Part shown: in pieces, positions 12,269 through 24,584 of the stretch
How the letters are laid out: each line of letters begins with the position of its first letter
Numbering within the stretch: position 1 is the first letter of the stretch
NCBI GenBank assembly: GCA_029844215.1
Contig: CM056724.1
Coordinates: forward strand, 81,673,093 to 81,737,092
DNA from: Przewalskia tangutica
Lineage: Eukaryota > Streptophyta > Magnoliopsida > Solanales > Solanaceae
Length of the DNA: 64,000 bases
Direction of reading: 5' to 3'
Translations under genes and position numbers: made by a program
The notes under the pieces: generated by a model
Told to the model about the DNA's origin: nothing
Seen by the model: the letters and a program-made list of their open reading frames with translations, nothing else
Databases searched by the model: none

Positions 12269-15200
12269 TGTCACGACCCGAACCCGGGCCCGTGACTGGT
12301 GCCTTACCCCGGGCACCCTAGTGATACAACATCAGAGTAATCAGCGGAATATAAAACAATACATGACATAGTATGAAATATGAAACAGTTCATATGAGAA
12401 AACTTGCCTTTCGGTATATATATAAATAACAACTAGAACAGTTACATCCCTTTTTACAACTCTGCCCACAACAGTACTACAGACCTCTAAGAATGATAAC
12501 AACAATGGCTGGACAGGGCCCCGCCATACCCCTGAATGTAAATACCTACAACGACAGGGGACTGTACCACTGCTAAGCCTCCGGAGAAACGGAGCTTCCC
12601 AAAACGCTGAAATGTGATCCTAAGAGCGAGGATCGACGACTGGTGTACTTCTACCTGCGGCATGAACGCACCGGCAAGGAGGTCAAGATAATAGGTACCA
12701 AGTATGTGAAATCAAAAATACGTAAATGAAATCATAGTAGTCTATATAAAGTAGGAGACATGTATGATAACCAAACTACGATTCACAATAAATAGCGAAT
12801 ATGTCAAGTCGTGGACTCACGCCTCAAAGTCATCACTCAAATATAACTATGGGTCTCACGCCACTGTGTCATAATAGAACCGCACGGGTAAATGCGAAGG
12901 CATAGCCGACTACTAAGACCCACGCATCAACAAGGCCATAAAGCGTATCGCGAGGTCTTTCTAGACCGCACTACATGATCGAAGTTGGCCACTCGCCCTC
13001 GATATCGATGCGCGTCTAGTCCCGAGCATACCGCTGCTCGCGATAAAGCCACACATAGGCCCGCATGAGGTATTCCTCGTGACGGGGCGCTAACCCCTGC
13101 ACTCTCGACTCCGCAGTCCGCATAGTCTCATAGACCGCGTAGTCACATTGCATCGCATAGGCATCTCGCCGTCGGATAAAACACCCGGAATGATCAATCC
13201 TGGAGCATACCGCTGCTCCGCATAGGCCGTATAGACCCGCATCAAGGGTGGCAAGCCCTCGGTATAACAAGTCAAGGGGGTATGTGATATAATAACAGTA
13301 CAACGGGCTTAACGTTTAACAACGTAAGCACAACAAGAATAACCCTCTTACACAACATCACGAGATACTAACACACGTAGCATCCTAACATGTTTACTTA
13401 TCAAATCAACAAGAAAGTATTACAAGGCTATCACAAACCAACACAATCAAGTTAATCACACAAGGTACTTTCTACTTTATGTTAACAAGTTCGGGTTTTC
13501 ACCCCCAAAGTACTTCATACATTAACTCTTTAAAAGATCCGTTTCTTTCACAAAAGTCACACAATACTCGTAGTATAAAAATAGAGTGACTATCTTTTTT
13601 TTTAAGTAAACCAAAACACTTCTCTTTGTAAAATCAAGTAACAACATTATTTTCCAAACGTTCAAGTTTGCCTAATTTCAAATGCTCAAGTTTATCATTT
13701 TCGAAAGGTTTCGTAGTTCATAGCTTTAATCACTTAATAATATAATTCTCTTTTAAAACCATTTGAGAAACATATGCCTTATGTGTGAGTAGGTTATTCT
13801 TGTTTATAACAATTTTATTAAAGCAGCCATGATCTAGGAAATGTAATATCATTTTGTCTTATCTTAGCTTCTATGCAGATGGAGGTTTCTACTGGTTTTA
13901 ATAATATTTTATTAGTCAATACATTTCCCTTTATTAGCGCTGCTGTGGTTTGTTTGATACTTATTCTCATTTCCGAAATCAATATAAGGCTTTCATAAAT
14001 AATTAAGTAAACCGTTCCTTTTATCTCTCTTAAGTCGTTATACCTAACTTCCCATAAAGCTAGTATAACTCTTAAGCTTTTAAAACCAAGTATTACTCTA
14101 CTTTCAAAAAGGTTTCTTAATTCTTTTGAAATACTTCAAGATTCTTATTATTCAGGCTTAAGTCAAAAGACATTGCCGTAAAACTACGTTCAGTTTAACA
14201 CACGTACGTCTACCGTACTATATATATATATATTCTTTTAAAATATCATGCTCAAGAGTATAGGAAGAATCACATACCTCGCGACGATTATCGACTATTA
14301 GCAAAACGCTCCACGGCTATAACCCGACTAGCCTTGTCCACCTTTCAAGTAGAACACGCTACTCGCAGTACTTCAACCTATAATGGCCATATACGTCTAT
14401 CAACGTCTAGACTACTCTGAAGAATATTTTAAGCAGTAGGTTCTTTATTCTACGAAAATTCGGGCAGCACTTCCCTACCCGTTAATCTACAAGTCATCGC
14501 AAATACGGTCTTATGTAAGTACGCTTTAATCTTCTTCTTTAATATTCTTACGATGTGATTTCATTCAATTCTCTTCAGAATATCCTTCCATTCTGATTCA
14601 ATTCTCTTCTATGTATCTTATATACATTTCTATACTACTACAGTATGTAATTTCCAATTACAATATAAGGACAAGAGTATTTACCTCGATAAGCCCAAAA
14701 TTATCCAAGTTTAAATGTCGATCCTGAGCAATGTTTAGCTCCTACCCTAGGTGCTCCAACCCGCTCCAAACAACCCTTAGAAGTTCTACGCAACTACTTC
14801 TTAATACTCCAACCAACTATGGAGATTTCCTTAGGGTTTCGTTTTGTGACTGAAGGGAAGTATAATAGTATTTATGGGCTTTTAGTAAGTGTAACCTTGG
14901 AATACTACAAGGTATTTGGGCTAAGGTATTTTGGAATAGTAACAATACTTGGAGAGTATTTCCTACCAAGAGGGGGGGTATTTTACGAGAACAACTAGGC
15001 AAGGGGGGGGATACTTTCGGCCAAGGGAGGTGCTCGGCCAAGGGGCCTCACAGCGAGGGGAGGCTTGGACGAAAACACTACACTAAGGGGGAGAGGGCTT
15101 TCAAGACTTAGAATTTTTTGTGGATGAAGAAGTCTTCACAAAGGGGGGTATTTATAGGACAACCAATGGCCAAGATCAAGCCAAGTGGTAGGCAAGTGTA

Positions 15201-15543
15201 GGGTGAGGATTTACCCATGTGTACCTTATCCAACTACCACACAAAATATCACAAATATCCTACCAACCCCTTGACCACCAATTCGTCCCACTTGCCGTCA
15301 ATCTAACGCCCACTTTGAGGGTGACACATGTCACCCTCCCGTTGGTCCAAAATATTTCATCTCTAAAAATCCGCAAAAATATAAATGACATAGTCGTAAT
15401 TTTCCTTCGCAAGTTTTGTAAAGCGTTTGCGTAAAAACGATTCTTTCGGTAGTTGTGAACAAAATTTTCTACCTTGCTTATTTAAGGCTCAAACTTATCT
15501 ACGCACGTCCTCACGCATACTGCGGAAATACGGGTTATAACGA
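12269..15543 (-). repeat. S1: solo alpha LTR inside the E5 left LTR
   Basis: A complete alpha-type LTR (TGTCACGACCCGAACCC at 12269; GAAATACGGGTTATAAC near 15541) lies in the 86-bp array. The host text reads GGGTAAT before it and GAATCAACC after it, while the uninterrupted paralogue at 30290 reads GGGTAATCAACC. The TSD is therefore GTAAT, slightly decayed on the right (GAAT, 15545-15548). No internal region or second LTR is present, as expected after LTR-LTR recombination. U3 palindrome at 15319-15338. Confidence 0.8.
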
Positions 15544-15548
15544 AGAAT

Positions 15549-16256
15549 CAACCCCGCCAGACGCCACATGCCCCGAATTCTTCATCGCGCATATGTCCAT
15601 GTAACAACAATAACAATATATCGTAATCAACCTGCTGGCCACATGCCCGACTCAGACGGTGCAGTACATGTCCATGTAACAACAATAACAATATATCGTA
15701 ATCAACCCCGCCGTAGCCACATGCCCTAATTCAGACGGTGCATATGTCCATGTAACAACAATAACAATATATCGTAATCAACCCGCCGCACGCCACATGC
15801 CGGAGTGCTCAGACGGTGCATATGTCCATGTAACAACAATAACAATATACGGGTGATTAACCCGCGATGGCCGCATGCCCCTAATTTCAGACGGTGCGTA
15901 TATGTCCATGTAACAACAATAACAATATACCGGTGATTAACCCGCCGCATGGCCGCATGCCGAATTCGTGACGTGCAGCATATGTCCATGTAATAACACA
16001 ATAACAATATACCGTGATTAACTCCGCCGACGGCCGCATGCCGGAATTATCGCCGGTGCGTATATGTCCATGTAACAACAATAACAATATACCGGTGATT
16101 AACCCGCCGCGATGGCCGCATGCCCCTGACCAGACGGTGCATATATCCATGCAACAACAATAACAATATACCGGGTGATTAACCCGCCGCATGGCCGCAT
16201 GCCTCCGGAATTCTCAGACGGCGTATGTCCATGTAACAACAATAACAATATACCGC
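15549..16256 (-). repeat. 86-bp tandem array in the E5 left LTR
   Basis: About eight degenerate units containing CCGCATGGCCGCATGC, an AATTC core, CGGTGC and TCCATGTAACAACAATAAC. One more unit lies left of S1 (12180-12268). The GC-rich half varies greatly between units by short indels, while the AACAACAATAACAATATA half is almost constant. The array ends at the CCTCCATCGAGA text shared by other LTR types. Confidence 0.85.
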
Positions 16257-18476
16257 CCTCCATCGAGAGACGCCAGAGCATAGGAATACAACTTTTACAC
16301 AACAAGGCTATCACAAGCAAGCACAAGCAAATTACCATACTTCAATTCTCTTACAAATATCCATTCTTTCACAAGAAGTCACCGATACCAACACTGTAGT
16401 ATCCAAAACGAGTAACTATTATTTTAAGTAAACCAAAATAATTTCCCTTTTTAAAGACAAGTAACAACCTTCTTTTCCAAAAGTTCAAGTTTGCCTAATT
16501 TCAAATACTCAAGTCTCTTATTTTCGAAAGGTTTCGTAGTTCATAGTCTTAATCCCTTAATAACATAATTCTCTTTTAAAACAATTTGAGTAACATATGC
16601 CTTATGTGTGAGTAGGTTATTCTTGTTTATATCAATCTTATTAAAGCATCCATGATCTAGAAAATGTAATACAATTTTGTCTTATCTTAGCTTCTATGCA
16701 GATGGAGGTTTATACTGGTTTGAATAATATTACTTAGTCAATACATTTTCCTTTATTAACGCTGCAGTGGTTTGTTCGATACTTGTTCTCATTTCCGAAA
16801 TCAATATAACATTATTCTTTTTAAAACCCAATTATCCATTTCTCATTAAAGCGGTTTCACAACTTTTTAACACAACCCAAGTCCTTATTATTTCACATCA
16901 AGTCTTTTATCTTTTTTAAAAACCACAAACCATTTCTTTGCCCATATAAAGTTGTTATAACAAACTTCCCATAAAGCCGTTATAACACTTTATGTTTTAA
17001 ATCAACCAAATTCATTTAACACATGTACGTCTACCGTACTACATAGTTCACAACATATCATGCTAGAAAAGATAGGAAGGGGTTCACATACCTCGCGACG
17101 ATTATCGACAATTAGCAAAACGCTCCAAAGTACTGTAACCCTTCTAGCCCTTTCCACCCTCCAAGTAGAATACGCTACTCGTAGTACTTCCACCTATAAT
17201 GGCCATAAAACGCCTATTAACTTCTAGTTCTCTTCGTAGAACATTTCTAAATACAAGGTTCCATATTCTACGGAAAATTCGGCAGCACCTCCCCCCCCGC
17301 AACCACAAAAATCTCCTCATCTAACAAGGCCCGCTACTAAGCCAACAACTCCAAAGGGAGGGGGGGTTACACGTCTAACCGGACGTGTACAACACTGCCC
17401 CACAATAATACTACAAGTCTACTGTAAATACAGTCCAATGTAAATACAGTTCAATTCTTTTCAATCATCCTTCCAATATATATTATACTCAAGTCTAAGC
17501 TACTACAACATGTAATATCCAATTACAATAGAGGGACATAGATCATTACCTCGATAAGCCCAAAATTATCCAAGATTATAAGTCGATCCTGAGCAACGCT
17601 TAGTTCCAATTCCTTATGCTCCAACCCACTCCGAGCAACCCTTATAAGTTTCTAAACAACTTCTCTTCAAGATCCAACTCCAAAAAGTGAAGAACACTTA
17701 GGCTCAAACTATGGCAAGTTTCGGCCAAGGTAAGGTTTCTAGGCTAGGGGTGTGAAATATTTTCCAACTCTTGGTACACAATCTTCCTAACACTCTGAGG
17801 AAGAACACTTAAAACTTTAAGAATTTTTGGACAACTTTAGCTCCACAAATCAGCCCAAGGCCGAGAGAACCTAGAAGGGAGGGAGTAATTTTTCAAGCTT
17901 TGGAAATAACTAAGTGTGGAATGAATAAGTCTTGCAAGCTTAAGGGTCTATTTATAGATAAATCAATTGCCAAGATCAAGGAAAGTGTATGGTGAAGATT
18001 GGGTCCAAGTGTGTGGGTAATTTGCCAACCAAATGTCCACCACAAAAATGGGACAAGTGGCTTGCCACTTGTCCCCCAAAAAAAACGTCCAAGTGTCCAT
18101 GTGGTCCCCCTAATTTTCGGCCAATGAGCCACATGGGGGTGCCATGTGTCGCCCCCCTACTCGTCCAAAATATTTCATCTTCCGAAAATATCCGTAATGC
18201 CGAAAATTCGAAAATAAAGTGGGCCCCACAAACCGTAAATTCCTCCCGTGGGCCCCACGTGACCAATTCCGGAAATAAAATTCCATAATTCTCAAAAATT
18301 CCAAAAAGTCCGAATACCAAATCTGGGAATCCAATTCCCTTTAACGAACATTTTTCCTTCACAAAATCCGAAATCTTTTCCGTCGAAAAATCACATTTTT
18401 CTTCATTTCCAATTTTTGTGTCGTATTCTCGTACGTACGTCCTCACATACATACCCTGAAACTACGGGGTGTAACA

Positions 18477-18513
18477 TTCTTCCCCCTTTAGAAACATTCG
18501 TCCCGAATGTTCC
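18477..18513 (-). promoter_or_regulatory. Polypurine tract and adjacent stem-loop, E5 left unit
   Basis: TTCTTCCCCCTTTA (18477-18490) is the reverse complement of an AAGGGGGAAGAA polypurine tract abutting the LTR, the plus-strand DNA primer. Next to it GAAACATTCG TCC CGAATGTTCC (18491-18513) forms an inverted repeat (CATTCG/CGAATG core). Confidence 0.85.
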
Positions 18514-18910
18514 TTCTAAGTCTCAAAACATACATGCGTCGGTATAGCCTTCACTACTATACTTACGAAACCAATTATGCCACCAATGGCCATAATATAA
18601 CATACGCGAAAAACTCCAATACAAGCCAACGAGGAATCACCTCTAACGTGTATATCATCACCATAAGCTCCTACCCAAGGTCTAAAGGATACTCCCTTCG
18701 CATCTTCACTTCACAACAAAATTATCTCTTTTATTTTGTTAACCCACGTTCACTTCTTTCTTTACTTGTCGTACCCTTCTCGTACACCCGAACTCACTCT
18801 AGTACACGTACTATACTCTCCATCGTCGCTTTCCAAAACTCGAGTCACTACCTCCAAACTTGGTCATCTTACTAACCTCAAATTCCTATAAGGCCATTCC
18901 CGACCTTCAC
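18514..18910 (-). other. E5 left internal region, pol-tail and non-coding spacer
   Basis: Same text as 33254-33656. It contains a short relic of the integrase end near 18830-18870: on the minus strand the right-unit counterpart reads KFGGSDSKVLETEAMTGV and a stop, resembling the E8 integrase tail GNSNPEILETETITEM. Otherwise I see no coding content. E6 interrupts it at 18910. Confidence 0.6.
18906..18910. repeat. Left TSD of E6 (TTCAC)
   Basis: TTCAC before the E6 LTR and again at 28107-28111. The unoccupied site survives in the right unit of E5 (GGCCTTCACGATCTGATTC, about 33650-33668). Confidence 0.95.
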
Positions 18911-19228
18911 TGTTATACCCCGTAGTTCCAGGGTATATAGGTGAGGATATACGTGCGAGATTACGACAGAAATTTTGGAAAGAAAGAAAGACGTGATTTT
19001 TCGACGGAAAAGTTTCCGGTTTTTGTGAAGAAAAAGGTTCGTTAATGGGAATTGGATTCCCAGATTTGGTATTCGGACTTCTTAGAATATTTGAGAATTA
19101 TGGAATTTTATTTCCGGAAATGGTCACGTGGGCCCACGTGAAATTTACTGGTTTTGTGGGCCCGCTTTGTTTTTGAGATTTTGGCCATTATGGATATTTT
19201 CTAAGATGAAATATTTTGACGAGCAGGA

Positions 19229-19403
19229 GGCGACACGTGTCACCCCCTAGGTGGCTCTTGCCGAAATCCTTGGAGTGGCAAGACAAGTGGCCTTGTCTTG
19301 CAAGATATTTTAGCTTGGACAAGTGGCTTGTGGGCCCACACACTTGTCCCCAATCTCAACCACACACTTGCCTTCATCCTAACCCTTGGTGGTCTTATAT
19401 ATA
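19229..19403 (+). promoter_or_regulatory. U3 promoter of E6 5' LTR
   Basis: The palindrome GGCGACACGTGTCACCCCC (19230-19248) carries a perfect GACACGTGTC core, and TATATATA follows at 19396-19403. In the 3' LTR the palindrome is kept (24898-24917), but the TATA site reads CATATCTACA (25071-25080). The two LTR promoters may therefore differ, unless that difference is a consensus error. Confidence 0.6.
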
Positions 19404-21579
19404 CACCCTTAGTTGATGAAAACTCCCACACTTAACCATTTCAAGACTTGACAAAATACTCTCTCCCTTGAACATTGCTCTCGGCCAAGACCTTGTTCTT
19501 GAGCAAAGATTTGTCCAACAATTCTTAAAACTCTTAAGTGTTCTTCCGAAAGTGTTAGGAAGATTGTGTACCAAGTGTTGGAGAAGATTTCACACCCCTA
19601 ACCTATTCTTGATGCCTTGGCGAAAGTTCCAAGTTTGGAACCCTAAGTGTTCTTCACTTTTTGGAGTTGAATCTTGAAGAGGAGTTGGTTAGGAGCTTCT
19701 ATGGGTTGCTTGTAGCGGATTGGAACGTAAAGATTTGGAGCTAAGACTTGCTTGGAGCGATATTAAGTTCTTGGATAGATTTTGGGCTATTTGAGGTAGT
19801 AAATCTTAACCTCTTTGTGATTTGGTAATTTTTACATATATTATAAGTATATATGGATTATATAATATATGGAGTAAGTTTGGAAGAGTTGGATCTTGTT
19901 AACTTGTTAAAAGAAAGGATTGGCCGTTTGCCATTAAAATGGTAAAAACGTATCTTACTTGCTAAGAAGCTAATAACAAAGTAATTATAACTTATATTAA
20001 GAATGGAAATATAAGTTGGATGACTAATGAGTAAAATTGGACAAAGTTGGCCAAGGACCCCAACTCAAGGACTGTATTTACTTTGGACCGTATTTACTTT
20101 GGACTGTATTTACATTGGACTGTATTTACATTTCTGTTAAGGGGAAGATTTTTCAATCGCGTTCCGTTTGGGCGTGTGATCCCCTTTTTAATTATTGTAT
20201 TGTTATGAAGGCGTGATAGTAAACCGCGTTACCGGTTGGCCGCGTAATCCCCTTCTTTTACTTATTGTTGTTATGGAGGCGTGATAGTAAACCGCGTTAC
20301 CGTTTGGGCGTGTAATCCCCTTCTTTATGTTGTTTAATTATTACGCCATATATATATATATATATGGTATATATATTACGTTATTCGCCTTGGTAAAAGA
20401 TGGAAAAGTGAGTAAAAACGGGGGAAGTGCTGCCGAAATTTCCGTAGATTTTGAGGGCTTTTTATTGGTATAAGTCTTCAATGATAAGAAAGGTTTGATA
20501 GGAGTACTATGACCATTTTAGGAGTGGAGTACTACGTGTGGCGTGATCTACTTGGCTTAAGGAGTAGCCACGGGTTGAAGTACTTGAGCGTTTTGCTTAT
20601 TGTCGATAAATCGTCGCGAGGTATGTGAACCTCTTCCTATCTTTTCTAGCATGATTGTTGTGAACTATGTAGTACGGTGACGCATATGTGCTAAGTGATT
20701 TGGTTGGTTTAAAACATGGGTGTTATGATAGCTTTATGGGAAGTTAGTTATAACGACCTTATGTAGTGAAAATGGTTTATCGATGTTAGAAGTTAAGAGA
20801 CTTGATCTTATAAGATAAGAGACTTAACTTATTTGTTTTAATGTGGATGTTGTGTGAAACCTCATTCGTGAGTAATGAGTACTTGGTTTTAAAGGGATAA
20901 TGTTTTACCGATTTGGAAATCGAATGTGTATCGACAGGACCACCGCAGCGTTAATAAAAGAAAATGTATTGAATAATGATGTGTTGTATTAAAACCAAGA
21001 GAAACCTCCATCCGCATAAGCTAAGATGAGACAAAATGATATTACATTTTCTAGGTCATGGTCTTTGTAATAAGAATGTTGTAAACAAGAATAACCTACT
21101 CTCACGTAAGACATATATATTACTCAATTGTTCTAAAAAGGAATTGAGTGATTAAGTTTATGAACTATGAAACCATTTGAAAATGAAGCTTGAGTAATTG
21201 AAACTAGGCAACCGGAATTTAGGAAAAGAATGTTGTTACTGATTTTGAAAAGGAATGTGGGTTGGTCATTCTAATACTACGTATCGGGTGACTTTTATAA
21301 AAGTAATGGATCTCTTTTAAAAGAATTTAACGACGTAGTACTTTAGGTTAAAACCCGATTTTGTCATAAAATGAAAGTACTTTGAGTTGTGTATAACTTG
21401 CCTATGCTTGTTGTTGTGAAACTTGCCTATGCTTGTTGTGATAGCCTTTGTTGTGCAAAGCGTTGTATTTCGTGTTACCGCCTCTCGATGGAGGTCGGTT
21501 GGTAGTTGAGAACTTACTTGGACGCGCAGCGTGACGAGAAATTTCACGCACGCGTCGCTGATAGTATTATTGGTTAATC

Positions 21580-21845
21580 GCTTTGGATATCTCGACACGA
21601 TCGTAGCGCACGTATGTTTCCATTTTGATTATCGCTGGTGATTTCCTTTTGGACATACCGACACGATGCGTAGCGCACGCATGCGTATCGTCCATTTGGA
21701 ATGCTGTGTTATTGATTCCCTTTGGACATACTGAGACGATGCGTAGCGCACGGGTATGCTTCCTTTTGGAATGGTGTATTTTTGTTTCCCTTTGGACATA
21801 CTGACACGATGCGTAGCGCACGGGTATGCTTCCATTTGGATTACT
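21580..21845 (+). repeat. About 70-bp tandem repeats in E6 5' LTR
   Basis: Four units with GACACGATGCGTAGCGCACG and TTTGGACATAC, starting near 21594, 21663, 21737 and 21808. The 3' LTR has the matching array at 27250-27515. It occupies the same LTR position as the 86-bp array in E5 and the 47-bp array in E9, next to CTCTCGATGGAGG (21482-21494). Confidence 0.85.
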
Positions 21846-22447
21846 GTCTTGTTGTTATCATATCATAGACTGCCGGCAGTGAGGAAGGTATTCCCCGGGC
21901 ATGATTGATGTTGTGGGCGTGAGACCCTGACTTGATATAATCATATATGTTGTATCTTGTAGTTTGGCTATCATACATGTCTCTGCTTTGTATAGATCGT
22001 TATGATTTCATTCTGATATTATACGATTCACATACTTGGTACTGTCAGATTGACTCCTTCGGCCGCTCATGCCGCAGTAGAGGTACATCGGCCGTGGATC
22101 CTCGCTCTTAGACCACGCAACAGATTGGAAGCTCCGTTTCTCAGAGACTTATCTTTTGGTATGTGTTTCCACGAGTTGTAGGTTCTTGTACATTCGTGGT
22201 ATGGCGGGCCCTGTCCGTCATAGTCGTTGTAAATCTTAAGGTCTGTAATCGCCAAGTGTGGCGGGGTTGTAAAGGATTAAACTGCTCGTGTTTTATATAT
22301 ATACCGAAGGCAACTGCTTGGTTGGCCTGCTTATTATTATATCTCTTGTTGCATGTCTAAGTTTTTATTTCCATTGGTTTTTCTCTCGATGTTGTATCAC
22401 TAGGTGCGGGGTAAGGCACGAGATGCCCCGAACGGGCGTTACAAAAG

Positions 22448-22459
22448 TGGTATCGAGCG
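22448..22459 (+). promoter_or_regulatory. Primer-binding site of E6 (altered)
   Basis: TGGTATCGAGCG, where the intact copies read TGGTATCAGAGC. The same changed form appears in E1 and E9. If real, pairing with initiator Met-tRNA would be weakened after seven bases. Confidence 0.85.
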
Positions 22460-22647
22460 ATTAATCCTCGGAAAGTGTCTACGCACCGTGTCTAGTAGAG
22501 TCTTGATTATCGGTGTGTTGTGCACCACATCTATAATCGTGAGGCTATAGGACATTTAGGATTAGTTTCCATTCTTCTCATTACGAGATCGTGCCTTAGA
22601 GCCGTGTTGTAAGTTGGACCCTCCGACGTATCTCGTTTTTACCGATT

Positions 22648-23873
22648 ATGCCTCGCGCAAGAGCAACCGTGAGCCTGAAGGGCAAGGCACCGAGGGAGGC
22701 GCTAGTGAGATCTGAGGAGTACGAGGCACAGCCCTGGCGTGCAGACGAGATAGTACTTGACGGAGAGTTTGGCGACACCGCCAAAGACCGAGAAGTTAGA
22801 GCCGCAGCAGAGCTGCCGAGACTCTGATACTGAGCCTCCAGTCCCACAGCCTGGAGCAGATGAGATGGGGTACAAGGAGATGGCCCAGTTACTGGCCAGG
22901 GTCGTGGCCAGATATGAGGATAGGCTGGATGTAGCAGTTCCAGTTCCAGTAGCACCAGTGGTTCACCCCCGAGCAGATAGTTTGAGGCTACGGGACTTTC
23001 TGAGTTGTAGCCCGCCAGAGTTTTATGGGTCGAGGCCTGAGGATGATCCGCAGGAGTTCATCAAGCGATTCTGACGGATCATGTGAGTGATCATGGCTTC
23101 GGAGACCGAGTCAGTGGTCCTAGGCTCGCATCGGCTGCGTGATACCGCAGCCGATCGTTTGATTCGCGAGCTCTCGGGAGAGAATGCACTCACCGTTTGG
23201 GACGAGTTTTCGGGGCCTTCCGGCACATTTCTTGCCTCGCGGATGAGGAGGGCTCGGCCGATGCATTTTTGATGTTGAGGCGGAATGGGCGCATAGCCGA
23301 GTACAACGTGGAGTTCGACTCGTTGGCGGTATGTTCCCGCTTTAGTAGCTTGCATGGAGGATAGGTGCATCGCCACGCCACCGCTAGATGATTATATGGT
23401 GAGTCTTGTGCGGTGTTTCTCTTCACCGGCATGGACATTGCCGCGCACGCATGCACGAGGATGTGAGGCACGGAGAGGTCGACGGAATGACCAGGCACGG
23501 CAGAAGAGGGCCAGGACGGCAGGGTCCTTTGGGGACTTTCGAGGCGGACCGCCTCAGCAGCAGGCTAGTTATGTCCCCCCACCAGTACAGAGTGGTCCTC
23601 CACCGCCTTCGTGAGCGGTCGTGGCTCGAGGTTCAGATTTTGGAGAGCAGGGTGTTAACCACCAAGCCACCCTACCTTGTGACCATTGTGGTAGACTCCA
23701 TTTTGGAGAGTGTCGTGCTAAATGGGGAGTTTGTTTTGCATGACAGCAGGCCATTTTGCGAGGAACTGTCCACCAAGGGAAGCACGGATGTTACGACTCA
23801 CCTTCGGGATCGATGGTGGTTCATCGCCTTTCTAGCATGCGCAGTGCGGCCTATGATTAGAGAGGAGCGGTAG
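22648..23873 (+). pseudogene. gag of E6 (full-span but frameshifted)
   Basis: The Gag polyprotein spans the whole gene but is split over several frames. N-terminus MPRARATVSLKGKAP (22648-22824). The capsid domain start lies at 22757-23074, with EMAQLLARVVARYEDRLD, then FLSCSPPEFYGSRPEDD; more capsid at 23087-23272 (MASETESVVLGSHRLRD). A late capsid/linker frame (23354-23614) has ARTAGSFGDFRGGPPQQQ. A knuckle-like CDHCGRLHFGEC lies near 23668-23705, and a second CCHC motif directly after it is broken by missing bases. The upstream half matches retrotransposon Gag (PF03732 type). Role: particle assembly and RNA packaging. At least four frame breaks; many sit at CAG/CTG/CCGG, so the in vivo gene may be more intact than it reads. 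Confidence 0.85.
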
Positions 23874-24550
23874 ATCTGTATATCCTTAACCTCTAGAGTT
23901 TTGGTATGCTTGTTATGATGGTCTCATTATTATGTGCATGTATGCGAATAGCGTTGTGTTAATTGTGAGTTAGAAAACATGCTTAGTTGGGAGGATACGT
24001 GTGGGGCATGGAAAGTGTGAACCTTAGAGTTTTATACGTGGAGACCTTAGAGGCGAGGCCGCTTGAGTGGGTGATTTTACGGTGGTCTTTGCCGATGTAC
24101 TTGGTATGCGGGGAAATATTGTGGGATAATTACATGGGTAGTGTGAGATGGAAGTGGTAGCTTTCATGACGTGAATTAGTAAGATTGTTCCGGTCGGGGA
24201 ACAAGAGTTTGGCGCGGTTGGGGGTCGGGTTGAGGACCATTTGCGGGTCAACCCGTAACCCGGTTTGGGGTGGGGTCGGGTGGTCCCTTGGTGGTAGGTC
24301 ACGAGGATGCTAGGCCCAAGTTTGTATGATCATCGTATGAGTTCGTGGATCGTTCAACCAGAATCGGATCGTGAAGGCCGGAATGGCCTTAGAGTAAATC
24401 GCTAGTGGAGCTGTTGTAAGATTAGAAATGATTCCTCGTTGGCTTGGATTTGAGTTTTGCACATGTTATATTCTCGCCATTGGTGGCATGATCGGTTTGT
24501 AAGTATAGTAGTGAAGACTATACCGACACAAATACGTTTGGAGACTTAGA
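23874..24550 (+). other. Non-coding internal stretch of E6
   Basis: Between the gag end and the PPT there is no recognisable pol domain in any frame. The text (for example AGGCCCAAGTTTG near 24312 and GAGTTCGTGGATCGTTC near 24339) is shared, in reverse, with E5, E8 and E9, and in the same sense with E4 (39134-39170). It is a family-wide spacer that follows gag. A short inverted repeat, GCGGGTCAACCCGT, lies at 24244-24257. Confidence 0.75.
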
Positions 24551-24584
24551 ATGAACATTCGACGAATGTTTCTAAGGGGAAGAA
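24551..24584 (+). promoter_or_regulatory. Stem-loop and polypurine tract of E6
   Basis: GAACATTCGACGAATGTTTC (24553-24572) is an inverted repeat, and AAGGGGAAGAA (24574-24584) abuts the 3' LTR as the polypurine tract for plus-strand synthesis. Confidence 0.9.

Larger units (their letters stand above)
11583..18476 (-). repeat. Left (3') LTR of E5, interrupted by S1
   Basis: Segments 11583-12268 and 15549-18476 together match the middle and right LTRs of E5. It starts TGTCACGACC, ends CTACGGGGTGTAACA and is followed by a reversed PPT. The U3 palindrome variant lies at 18136-18155, with CTATTTATAGATAAATC (TATA on the minus strand) near 17948. It includes an 86-bp tandem array split by S1 (12180-12268 and 15549-16256). 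Confidence 0.87.
18911..22443 (+). repeat. 5' LTR of E6 (beta type)
   Basis: TGTTATACCCCGTAGTTCC to GGGCGTTACA. Landmarks: U3 palindrome 19229-19248; TATATATA 19396-19403; GGACTGTATTTAC repeats 20068-20135; two to three roughly 68-bp units with GTGATAGTAAACCGCG (20150-20345); a short AT microsatellite (20348-20366); TCGTCGCGAGGTATGTGA (20611-20628); a roughly 70-bp array (21580-21845); U5 block (22070-22270). Confidence 0.92.

Noticed and set aside
15549..16256. Regular repeats resembling a CRISPR array
   Set aside because: Contiguous 86-bp tandem units without unique spacers, inside a plant LTR.
17976..18452. 158-codon open frame in U3 of the E5 left LTR (141 codons in the middle LTR)
   Set aside because: It lies upstream of the TATA box, resembles no family, and is kept only because the LTR copies are near-identical.
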